A stretch of DNA of 37,607 bases from an uncultured Paenibacillaceae bacterium (lineage in GTDB: Bacteria; Bacillota; Bacilli; Aneurinibacillales; Aneurinibacillaceae). Positions within the stretch are counted from its first letter, which is position 1. Each line of letters begins with the position of its first letter. Made by a program: the position numbers and the translations under genes. The notes under the pieces are model-generated. The model was not told where the DNA came from. It worked only from the letters and a program-made list of their open reading frames with translations, and searched no databases. The stretch covers positions 1 to 37,607 of the forward strand of contig CAMLDI010000029.1 in the NCBI GenBank assembly GCA_946478845.1, in the 5' to 3' direction. Shown here one piece after another: positions 16,505 to 25,617 of the stretch.

Positions 16505-16585
16505 ATGTCAGGATTCTTCGACAGTTTCGATATTATCCTCGTGCTGTTTATTTTACTTGTGATCATTGCTTGCGCTTGCAACTAA
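16505..16585 (+). CDS. YjcZ-family sporulation micro-protein
   Basis: A 26-codon gene: MSGFFDSFDIILVLFILLVI then IACACN. It is one glycine/phenylalanine-rich start followed by a single hydrophobic helix, the exact architecture of the YjcZ family of tiny Bacillus sporulation membrane proteins (usual form MSGFG...LIVVLFILLIIVG). AAGGAG at 16490-16495 precedes the ATG by nine bases. A sigma-K-like promoter lies upstream and a hairpin with a seven-T tract downstream, so it is a self-contained transcription unit. The twin Cys (ACAC) at the C-terminus could be modified or cross-linked. Function in spores is not established for the family. Confidence 0.85.
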   Translation: MSGFFDSFDIILVLFILLVIIACACN

Positions 16586-16626
16586 TGGCCACTTGAAAAT
16601 ATAGCTGTTTGGCTTTCGTGGTAATG

Positions 16627-16672
16627 CCTCTTTTTTACTGCCCTTTGTTGGATAGTAAGGAGAGGTTTTTTT
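16627..16672 (+). terminator. Intrinsic terminator after the yjcZ-type gene
   Basis: CCTCTTTTT pairs with AAGGAGAGG (two G-U pairs), with inner ACT/AGT and CC/GG pairs, followed by seven T. Confidence 0.65.
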
Positions 16673-16689
16673 CTTTTAGCCAAGTTTTC

Positions 16690-16718
16690 TTTAAAATTAT
16701 GTTTTTTTAGTTTATAAT
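16690..16718 (+). promoter_or_regulatory. Sigma-A-like promoter for the zinc-ribbon gene
   Basis: TTTAAA at 16690-16695 and TATAAT at 16713-16718 with a 17-base spacer, about 83 bases before the gene start. Confidence 0.5.
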
Positions 16719-16800
16719 ATATCTATACAAATCAGAAAATTTAAATTATATTGAAATTGTTGAATTTTCTACATAGATAAAAAGTAAGGTGGGAGAAGCA

Positions 16801-17160
16801 TTGGCATTAACCATATCAGTTTATAATTGCCAGCGCTGTGGTCACCAGACCCTTTCTTTTCAGGCATACTGTCCTTCATGTCATCGTTCAGGCAGTTACT
16901 ATCCGAAGGAAATGGAGATTCGGGGGAAGGTTACTACGAGTGTGAAAGTTCATGTTCCTGATGAGAATTTTAAAGAACAAGTGCCCTATCAGTTAATTTG
17001 GGTCGATTGCGGAAATGACTTACGATTAAAAGGACGACTTCATCCTATAGAGCAAGAGATAAAAATTGGGGCAGAAGTAGAATTAACCAGTTATATCCAT
17101 GGAACGCCTATTTTTAAAATCGTTTACAAAAGTATAGAAAATAACGCTCACTTCGCTTAA
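16801..17160 (+). CDS. Zinc-ribbon/OB-fold protein (DUF35-like)
   Basis: A 119-residue protein with an N-terminal zinc ribbon (Cys10, Cys13, Cys24, Cys27; NCQRCGHQTL then YCPSCHRS) followed by about 80 residues of beta-strand sequence that fit an OB fold (EIRGKVTTSVKVHVPDENF, PYQLIWVDCGNDLRLKGRL, IKIGAEVELTSYI). The layout resembles DUF35 proteins, which usually bind CoA or acyl intermediates beside thiolases, but no thiolase is adjacent here. I place the start at TTG 16801, seven bases after AAGGTGGGA; a GTG at 16789 overlaps that site. Ends in a bidirectional terminator. Function uncertain. Confidence 0.7.
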   Translation: MALTISVYNCQRCGHQTLSFQAYCPSCHRSGSYYPKEMEIRGKVTTSVKVHVPDENFKEQVPYQLIWVDCGNDLRLKGRLHPIEQEIKIGAEVELTSYIHGTPIFKIVYKSIENNAHFA

Positions 17161-17184
17161 TAAATGAAGTGAGCGTTATTTTTT
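17138..17184. terminator. Bidirectional terminator between the zinc-ribbon and DUF421 genes
   Basis: AATAACGCTCACTTC pairs perfectly with GAAGTGAGCGTTATT across an 11-base loop, followed by TTTT. It covers the stop codon of the plus gene and touches that of the minus gene. Confidence 0.93.
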
Positions 17185-18046
17185 AATGAATCAGAATGGG
17201 TTTGATTTCATCAATGACCTTCATTAAGTCCCTGGAGCATTCTCCGTACATTTTCTTTGCTTGTTTGGCTTTTGTAGAAAGACTATACATTTCCAAATCT
17301 GCTTCACACTTTTTTAATGTGGCTAGGAGAGTTGCTTTCTGCTGGGGCTGAGGAACTTTAATTTTATCATCATACAAATCTACATATAACTGGCCATAAG
17401 AATCCACCTGGCCAAGAAACACGTTTTCTATGGTAACGCCTAATTTCTCCAGCTCTGTATCAAGCCATTGCCGATTAAATCCTAGTGTGGCAAGGGGTTC
17501 CTCCATCATTTTTCCATCCATAATCACTGCTTGTGGCTCACGTTCTGGAGCAACTTTAATGCCCAAATGTTTTGGGGTTATCGGCTGATTTTCTCTTGTT
17601 AACAGAACATTGATATCCCCACTAGGCTCCATAATGGCAAATTCTACATCGGCTGCTTTGAAGACATTTTTTCGCCGAAGTTGTTCCATAAGTTCATCTG
17701 TGGTAAGTCTTTCTTTTTTTAGGTTATCCTCCATAATCTTTCCATTTTTAATGAGTACCGTTGCTTTAGTATCAAGGAAGTCTCTTGCCTTTTTGCTCTT
17801 TATTTGTAAAAATTCAATCCCAAAGGATACGCCGGACCAGACAATCAAGGCGATGAGACCTAAATACCAGCTGGCTTCTATGTCTAACGATACGTAACCA
17901 GCAATACTGCCAATTGTGATTCCGGTAATATATTCAAACAACGAAAGTTGGGATACCTGTCGTTTTCCCAATAACTTGGTTAGCCCAAATAGAACAAAAA
18001 CAGCTAATAATGTACGCAAAGAAATTTCTATCCAATCTGGCATCAT
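17183..18046 (-). CDS. DUF421 membrane protein (YetF/YdfR-like)
   Basis: A 287-residue DUF421 protein. Three membrane helices occupy residues about 5-80 (LRTLLAVFVLFGLTKLLG, FEYITGITIGSIAGYVSL, WYLGLIALIVWSGVSFGIEF), with the hallmark TKLLGKRQVSQLSLFEY loop. Two cytoplasmic alpha/beta repeats follow (ATVLIKNGKIMEDNLKKERLT, then QAVIMDGKMMEEPLATLGFNRQWL). A longer than usual C-terminal tail, about residues 215-287, is helical and Lys-rich. In Bacillus several paralogues are spore-specific, but function is not known. ATG at 18046 behind AGAGGGG. It is divergent from the SOS polymerase gene. Confidence 0.9.
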   Translation of the reverse strand: MMPDWIEISLRTLLAVFVLFGLTKLLGKRQVSQLSLFEYITGITIGSIAGYVSLDIEASWYLGLIALIVWSGVSFGIEFLQIKSKKARDFLDTKATVLIKNGKIMEDNLKKERLTTDELMEQLRRKNVFKAADVEFAIMEPSGDINVLLTRENQPITPKHLGIKVAPEREPQAVIMDGKMMEEPLATLGFNRQWLDTELEKLGVTIENVFLGQVDSYGQLYVDLYDDKIKVPQPQQKATLLATLKKCEADLEMYSLSTKAKQAKKMYGECSRDLMKVIDEIKPILIH

Positions 18047-18148
18047 GTTCCCCTCTTTTCAAATTACGTCCTCATATAATGTAGGATTGTGCATTTTTTG
18101 CATAATTCATGCATGGGTAGCGGAATTTTTCTATGCTTTAATTTTCCA

Positions 18149-18178
18149 TTGAAACACGAACGTATATTCCTATATAAT
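18149..18178 (+). promoter_or_regulatory. Sigma-A promoter of the SOS polymerase operon
   Basis: TTGAAA (18149-18154) and TATAAT (18173-18178) with an 18-base spacer. A LexA box fills the spacer, the classical arrangement for repression. Confidence 0.75.
18157..18170. promoter_or_regulatory. LexA (DinR) box 1
   Basis: CGAACGTATATTCC matches the B. subtilis SOS consensus CGAACRNRYGTTYC at 13 of 14 positions (A for G at position 10). It lies between the -35 and -10 elements. Confidence 0.75.
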
Positions 18179-18186
18179 CCGTAATA

Positions 18187-18200
18187 GAAACATACGTTCC
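18187..18200. promoter_or_regulatory. LexA (DinR) box 2
   Basis: GAAACATACGTTCC read on the minus strand is GGAACGTATGTTTC, matching CGAACRNRYGTTYC at 13 of 14 positions. It lies at or just after the expected transcription start. The two box centres are 30 bases apart, about three helical turns, allowing two LexA dimers on one face. Confidence 0.75.
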
Positions 18201-18236
18201 TGTTAAAACTAAGGAAAAAGAAAAGGGTGAATTAAC

Positions 18237-19493
18237 GTGGTGGATTATTCTACTCTTCCCCATCATCGTGTCCTTTGTCTGGATATGAAGAGTTTCTATG
18301 CCAGTTGCGAATGTGTTCGTCTGGGGTTGGACCCTTTAACAACCTATCTTGTTGTGGTAGGGGATAGGAATCGGGACGGAGGGGTAATCCTGGCTGCTAC
18401 CCCTCTTATGAAAGCTGAATATGACATCAAATCGGGCAGCCGTCTCTTTGAGGTTCCCCGACTTCCCCATATCCTGATTCAGGAAGCGAAAATGGCTTAT
18501 TATTTAGATCAGTCTGTGGCCTTTACCCAGATCTTACAGGATTTCGTTCCATTAGAGGCCATTCATGTTTATTCTGTGGATGAAGCCTGGGTTACAGTAG
18601 ATGGAACAGAACGGCTTTTTGGATCCACCTGGGAGGTGGCAGAAAGAATCCAAAAAACATTAAAAGAGAAATTAGGCCTTACCTGCTGCATTGGCATTGG
18701 TCCCAATAAATTTTTAGCGAAAGTGGTAATGGACAATTATGCGAAAAAATCAGGGATTGCGGAATGTGGCTATGGGCAAGTGGAAGAACTTCTCTGGCCT
18801 CTTCCTTTAAAAGAAATTTGGGGCATTGGCGGTCGCCTGGAGAAACGATTAAACTCCATGGGAATTCGTACCCTGGGACAATTGGCCCAAACTCCTCTGC
18901 CTACTTTAAAGAAAAAGTTTGGTATTATGGGGGAACAGTTATACTGGCATAGTTGGGGTGTAGATTTATCTCCTGTTTATGGGAACTGGCAAGAGGAATC
19001 CCAGCAAAAAGGGTTTGGCCACAACATTACATTGCTGAGAGATTATACGGATGTGAGAGAAATTCAGACCGTCATTCTGGAATTATCAGAGGAAGTATGC
19101 CGGCGGGCACGCTATGCCCGCAAGGCCGGACGCACCGTTAGCCTGGGAATCGGATATAGCCGGGATGTTGGCGGCGGATTTCATCGCGCTCGTACCATTT
19201 CATTGGCCACCAATATTACCATGGGCGTGTATCGGGTTTGTCTTGAGCTTTTTCGTGAGAATTATAGCGGGGAAGTGGTTCGCAGGGTTGGTGTATCTTT
19301 GACCCAATTAGAAGGGGATGAGGAATTTCAATTAGATTTGTTTAAAGACCAGGTGAAAGAGAGAAAATTAGGCTATGTTATGGATTCCATCCGCAATAAG
19401 TATGGGTCTACGGCATTGTTGCGTGCAAGCACCTACACTAGTGGCGGAGTTGCCCGGGAAAGAAGTACGAAGATTGGAGGGCATAAGGCATGA
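18237..19493 (+). CDS. Y-family DNA polymerase, UvrX/YqjW type
   Basis: A 418-residue translesion polymerase of the Firmicute UvrX/YqjW group. The palm carries CLDMKSFYASCE (Asp16) and YSVDEAWV (Asp115, Glu116), the metal-binding carboxylates; LAATPLMKAEYDIKSG and IGIGPNKFLAK are typical fingers/palm segments, WGIGGRLEKRLNSMGI is the helix-hairpin-helix thumb region. QLDLF at residues 365-369 is a textbook beta-clamp binding motif. GTG start at 18237 with AAGGGTGA. Two LexA boxes control the promoter. Its TGA overlaps the ATG of the YolD gene, a pairing widespread in Bacilli, including on mobile elements. It should bypass lesions after DNA damage. Confidence 0.94.
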   Translation: MVDYSTLPHHRVLCLDMKSFYASCECVRLGLDPLTTYLVVVGDRNRDGGVILAATPLMKAEYDIKSGSRLFEVPRLPHILIQEAKMAYYLDQSVAFTQILQDFVPLEAIHVYSVDEAWVTVDGTERLFGSTWEVAERIQKTLKEKLGLTCCIGIGPNKFLAKVVMDNYAKKSGIAECGYGQVEELLWPLPLKEIWGIGGRLEKRLNSMGIRTLGQLAQTPLPTLKKKFGIMGEQLYWHSWGVDLSPVYGNWQEESQQKGFGHNITLLRDYTDVREIQTVILELSEEVCRRARYARKAGRTVSLGIGYSRDVGGGFHRARTISLATNITMGVYRVCLELFRENYSGEVVRRVGVSLTQLEGDEEFQLDLFKDQVKERKLGYVMDSIRNKYGSTALLRASTYTSGGVARERSTKIGGHKA

Positions 19494-19813
19494 TTCATGA
19501 TCGTGGTTCCATTAAGTGGAGCTCATTAATGTTGCCGGAACATAAAAGAAAATTGGCAGAACTCTATCAGGCACAATTTTATGAAAAGAAGCCTATTCTA
19601 GATGAACAGAAATTGGAAGAGATTAATCGGTTCCTTTTAGAAGCCCAATGTGGAGATAAGGAAATACAGGTGGTTTTCTTTCGGGACAGGGGATTTCATG
19701 TGATAAAGGGGCGAATGAAACAGGTTAATCCTTTATCTGGAGAACTAAGAATCATGCAAAAGGATGAAAGACTTTTTTCGATTAATCTCAAGGAAGTAGT
19801 GGATGTAGAATAG
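19490..19813 (+). CDS. YolD-like protein
   Basis: A 107-residue YolD-like family protein. The diagnostic N-terminal block DRGSIKWSSLMLPEHKRKL is present, followed by an acidic linker and an OB-like strand region (QVVFFRDRGFHVIKGRMKQV). The family accompanies UvrX-type polymerases and is thought to be a UmuD-like or regulatory partner, which is not proven. ATG overlaps the polymerase stop (ATGA), so translation is coupled and the gene shares SOS control. Confidence 0.93.
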   Translation: MIHDRGSIKWSSLMLPEHKRKLAELYQAQFYEKKPILDEQKLEEINRFLLEAQCGDKEIQVVFFRDRGFHVIKGRMKQVNPLSGELRIMQKDERLFSINLKEVVDVE

Positions 19814-19897
19814 ATGCCATTTTTTCTGCAATAAAGGAAAGTATAAAGTTATGAAGAAAGAAATACTATGTTTGAGGAAAAGAAAAGGGGGCAGGTC

Positions 19898-21815
<1,918 letters not shown>

Positions 21816-21835
21816 GAATATAGGGGAGATGCTCA

Positions 21836-23149
21836 TTGAAATCTTCCATCATCGTTGATGATCAGGAATCCCGTTGTTTTTTTACAGAACGAGAATATAC
21901 AGAAATGGCCCCAAAAGTGAGGCTGGCCCATGACCTTCTCCATTCGGGCAAGGGTCCGGGGAATGAGTTCACAGGTTGGATGGAATGGGGCAGAGAGTTG
22001 GATCGGGAAGAGTATGAAAGAGTAAAACAGGTGGCAGAAGAGATTCGCAGTCAGGGGGACGCATTGGTTGTGGTGGGGGTAGGCGGTTCCTATATGGGAG
22101 CAAGATCTGCCATTGAAATGCTGTATTCCCCTTTAATGAATAGGGAAGGGCCAGAAATCTATTTTGCAGGCCATCAGTTAAGTTCTCTTTATTTTGCCAA
22201 CCTCTTAAAGAAACTCAATGGGAAGAAGGAGATTTATATAAATGTGGTTTCTAAATCTGGAACCACATTGGAACCTGCCATAGCTTTCCGTATTTTACGA
22301 AGGTATCTTGAAGAGCGATATGGTGCCGAAGAGGCAAGAAAACGGATTATTGCCACAACAGACAGAGAAAAGGGATCTCTAAAACAAATGGCTGCCACAG
22401 AAGGATATCGTACCTTCGTTGTTCCTGATACCATTGGAGGACGGTATTCCGTTTTAACTTCTGTTGGTTTATTGCCCATAGCAGCCTGTGGAATTAACAT
22501 TGACGAAATGATGGAAGGGGCACTTGACGGAAAAAAAGGTTATGATCACCCCTCATTGGAAAAAAATCCTGCATACCAGTACGCGGTGTTGCGTAACTTA
22601 TTCTATTTAAAAGGGAAAAGTATTGAAGTGCTGGTAAACTATGAACCCTATATGCATTATTTTGGGGAGTGGTGGAAACAGCTGTTTGGAGAAAGTGAAG
22701 GGAAAAATCAAAAGGGAATTTTTCCTGCCAGTGCTATGTTTACAACGGACCTTCACTCCCTGGGACAGTATATTCAGGAAGGAAGACGCAATCTTTTTTT
22801 GACTACATTATGGGTTGAACAATCCCCTGAAGACATTGTGATTCCTATGATTAAAGGCCATGAAGATGGCCTGGATCATCTTGTAGGAAGAAAATTGGAT
22901 GAAATAAAGAATAAGGCCTGTCAGGGAACAATGAGGGCCCATTCTGACGGGGGAGTCCCGAATATTAAGATTACTCTTCCGGAAATGTCTCCATACTATT
23001 ATGGTCAATTGGTCTATTTTTTTGAAAAAGCCTGCAGTATCAGCGGGTATTTACTGGGAGTAAACCCTTTTGACCAACCAGGAGTTGAAATGTACAAAAA
23101 AAATGTTACAAGATTACTCGAAAAACCAGAATCTGCCGGAAAGCAGTGA
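21836..23149 (+). CDS. pgi: Glucose-6-phosphate isomerase
   Basis: 437 residues, the short bacterial form. It converts glucose-6-phosphate to fructose-6-phosphate, linking the upstream glucokinase with phosphofructokinase. Signature blocks: GVGGSYMGARSAIEML, NVVSKSGTTLEPAIAFRILR (phosphate loop), GGRYSVLTSVGLLP, and the C-terminal ISGYLLGVNPFDQPGVEMYK carrying the catalytic Lys. TTG start at 21836 after AGGGGAGA, 20 bases behind pfkA. The final 27 codons are shared, in another frame, with the start region of the GH31 gene. Confidence 0.95.
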   Translation: MKSSIIVDDQESRCFFTEREYTEMAPKVRLAHDLLHSGKGPGNEFTGWMEWGRELDREEYERVKQVAEEIRSQGDALVVVGVGGSYMGARSAIEMLYSPLMNREGPEIYFAGHQLSSLYFANLLKKLNGKKEIYINVVSKSGTTLEPAIAFRILRRYLEERYGAEEARKRIIATTDREKGSLKQMAATEGYRTFVVPDTIGGRYSVLTSVGLLPIAACGINIDEMMEGALDGKKGYDHPSLEKNPAYQYAVLRNLFYLKGKSIEVLVNYEPYMHYFGEWWKQLFGESEGKNQKGIFPASAMFTTDLHSLGQYIQEGRRNLFLTTLWVEQSPEDIVIPMIKGHEDGLDHLVGRKLDEIKNKACQGTMRAHSDGGVPNIKITLPEMSPYYYGQLVYFFEKACSISGYLLGVNPFDQPGVEMYKKNVTRLLEKPESAGKQ

Positions 23150-25520
23150 AGCCATTCGCCCCAGTCAGAACCAAAATGAAGGATTCGCAGATTTTATCGA
23201 TGTTGGATCTCTCCGTTTATTTCAGCCGATGGGGGATGAGTTTTCTTTTACATGTGATGAAGGCCATGTTTCTATATGTTTTTACACCCCTGAAATTGTG
23301 AAAGTAGTGATGAAAAAGGCTGCAAGGGATCGGGAAGTTTCCAGTTACGCCATTGTCCGCCCTAAAGAAGATGTGCTTGTAAAATGGATAGACCAGGGGG
23401 ATTCCATTACATTATTGGGAAATCAGCTAATCCTCCGCATTGAAAAAGCTCCTTTTCGCCTTTCTTTCTATCATAAGGACCGTCTTCTTCTTAGTGAAGG
23501 GAAGAGGGGGATGGGATGGATGGGGAAAGATAAAGTTTGTTGTTTTAAAGAGCGGGGAGTTGATGCTCATTTTTATGGTTTTGGGGAAAGAACGGGATTT
23601 TTAGATAAAAGGGAAGATAAAATTACCCTGTGGAATTCCGATGTATATGCACCCCACAATCCAGAAATTGATTCCCTTTACTTATCCATTCCCTTTTTTC
23701 TCTCTTTGCAAAAAGGCTTCGCTTACGGCCTTTTTTTTGATACAACTTATAAAACGGTGTTTGATTTGAAAAGCAGTGCAAGGGAATATTCTTTTGCAGG
23801 GCAAGGAGGGGCCCTGACCTATTATTTTTTGGCAGGACCTTCACCCAAAGATGTGATTAAGCAATATACGGATTTGACAGGAACAATGTCTCTGCCTCCA
23901 AAATGGGCTCTGGGTTATCATCAATCCCGTTATAGTTATAAAAGCCGTAAGGAAGTAGAAGAGATTGCTGCTTTATTCCGCAAAAAAGAGATTCCCTGTG
24001 ATGCCCTTTATTTAGATATTCATTATATGGAGGAATACCATTCCTTTACCTTTAACAGCAAAACCTTTCCCCGTCCTAAAGAGATGATTCAGGGACTTAT
24101 GGAGCAAGGCTTTCATGTGGTTCCCATTGTTGATCCAGGAATTCCTGTAGATCCCGAATTTCCCGTGTACCTGGAAGGGGTACAAGAGAAGTATTTCTGT
24201 AAGGATATAGAAGGGAATTTGTTTAAAGGGGAAGTTTGGCCAGGGGAAAGTGTCTTCCCCGATTTTACTTCTAGCCGTGTAAGAGAATGGTGGGGGAACC
24301 TTCATCGGTTTTATACAGATTTAGGGATTGAAGGAATCTGGATGGATATGAATGAACCTGCTGTTTTCAATGAAAGTAAAACAATGGACGAATCAGTCAT
24401 GCATGAAAACGATGGAAACCCTATGACTCATCGGGCATTGCATAATGCATATGGTTTTTTGATGGCCCGGGCCACCTATGAATCCTTAGTAGGGCAATTA
24501 AAGAACAGGCGCCCTTTTTTGTTAACCCGTGCTGGTTTTGCCGGGATTCAACGATATAGCAGTGTATGGACTGGGGATAATCGCAGCTTTTGGGAACATA
24601 TGTCCATGTCTGTTCCTATGTGTTTAAATTTAGGGATTTCCGGCGTTCCTTTTTGTGGAGCGGACATTGGTGGGTTTGCCCACGATGCTACTGGAGAGTT
24701 GTTAACCCGCTGGGTACAATTAGGGGCATTTATGCCTTTCTTTCGCAATCATAGTGCTTTGGATTCCCTTCGTCAGGAGCCTTGGTCCTTTGGCGAGAAA
24801 TTTGAAGGAATTATACGTTCTTATATCCAACTTCGTTATGAGTGGATGCCCTATGTATATACATTGTTCTGGCAAGCATCACGTGAAGGGATTCCCATTA
24901 TGCGCCCTTTATTTTTAGAGTATCCAGAAGATGAGAAGACCTATGAAATATCCGATGCCTTTCTTTTAGGGGAAGGGGTCCTGGTGGCGCCCATTTTCGC
25001 ACCAGGGCTCACCTATCGAGGGGTTTATTTGCCTGAAGGGAACTGGTACGATTATTGGGAGGATGAAAGAATCCGTGGAGGAAAAGCCGTCCTTGTCCAT
25101 GCAGAGTTAGAACGGATTCCTTTATATATTAAAGAGGGAACCATTTTACCCTGTGGCGAGAAAAAAAATTCCTCCAAAGATCAGGACAACGTGTTAAAAT
25201 TTCATATATATACTGGGAAGGATGGTACTTCCTGCTATACTTATTATGAGGATGATGGGGTAACATTTTCCTATGAATCAGGCATGTATTATGTCTTAGA
25301 GATTTCCTGTGCTTTTTCCCAATCTCATATTGTTATTGAGATAAAAGAAATAAGAAAAGGATACTGTCCCACCTGGAGAAAGATTCAATGGATTTTTCAT
25401 GGTTTATCAGAAAAGGAACGGATTATAGTAAATGGTCAAGAAGTGAAGGAATTGGATACATCCTTCGATGAACAGGGAAGGTTAATATTCTTTAATCATT
25501 GGCCGCCAGAACACCCATGA
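23070..25520 (+). CDS. GH31 alpha-glucosidase
   Basis: An 816-residue glycoside hydrolase of family 31, expected to release glucose from malto-oligosaccharides, isomaltose-type or related alpha-glucosides; no signal peptide, so it acts inside the cell. Nucleophile Asp426 is in WMDMNEPAVF and the acid/base Asp503 in WTGDNRSFWEHM. An N-terminal beta domain (residues about 45-250) and the C-terminal beta domain (from about 655) are present. The start is uncertain: TTG 23070 has GGGAG nine bases upstream and gives an 80-base overlap with pgi; ATG 23103 has only a distant site; homology begins near residue 45. Substrate preference cannot be read. Confidence 0.93.
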   Translation: MTNQELKCTKKMLQDYSKNQNLPESSEAIRPSQNQNEGFADFIDVGSLRLFQPMGDEFSFTCDEGHVSICFYTPEIVKVVMKKAARDREVSSYAIVRPKEDVLVKWIDQGDSITLLGNQLILRIEKAPFRLSFYHKDRLLLSEGKRGMGWMGKDKVCCFKERGVDAHFYGFGERTGFLDKREDKITLWNSDVYAPHNPEIDSLYLSIPFFLSLQKGFAYGLFFDTTYKTVFDLKSSAREYSFAGQGGALTYYFLAGPSPKDVIKQYTDLTGTMSLPPKWALGYHQSRYSYKSRKEVEEIAALFRKKEIPCDALYLDIHYMEEYHSFTFNSKTFPRPKEMIQGLMEQGFHVVPIVDPGIPVDPEFPVYLEGVQEKYFCKDIEGNLFKGEVWPGESVFPDFTSSRVREWWGNLHRFYTDLGIEGIWMDMNEPAVFNESKTMDESVMHENDGNPMTHRALHNAYGFLMARATYESLVGQLKNRRPFLLTRAGFAGIQRYSSVWTGDNRSFWEHMSMSVPMCLNLGISGVPFCGADIGGFAHDATGELLTRWVQLGAFMPFFRNHSALDSLRQEPWSFGEKFEGIIRSYIQLRYEWMPYVYTLFWQASREGIPIMRPLFLEYPEDEKTYEISDAFLLGEGVLVAPIFAPGLTYRGVYLPEGNWYDYWEDERIRGGKAVLVHAELERIPLYIKEGTILPCGEKKNSSKDQDNVLKFHIYTGKDGTSCYTYYEDDGVTFSYESGMYYVLEISCAFSQSHIVIEIKEIRKGYCPTWRKIQWIFHGLSEKERIIVNGQEVKELDTSFDEQGRLIFFNHWPPEHP

Positions 25521-25617
25521 CGAAATGTTGTGTTGTTCTGGTCCTTTTCTTTATCTATGTGTTATGAGTGTGGGTTGGGGAATACAGCTAAAAAAAGAAA
25601 AGGTTTGGGAGGATACT

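Noticed and set aside
16501..16602. A TTG-started 33-codon frame overlapping the yjcZ-type gene
   Set aside because: The ATG frame gives a recognisable YjcZ peptide; the TTG frame gives no membrane helix or family pattern.
18237..19813. Mobile element carrying uvrX-yolD
   Set aside because: This pair is often on plasmids and prophages, but I found no integrase, transposase, terminal repeats or tRNA-flanking duplication around it.
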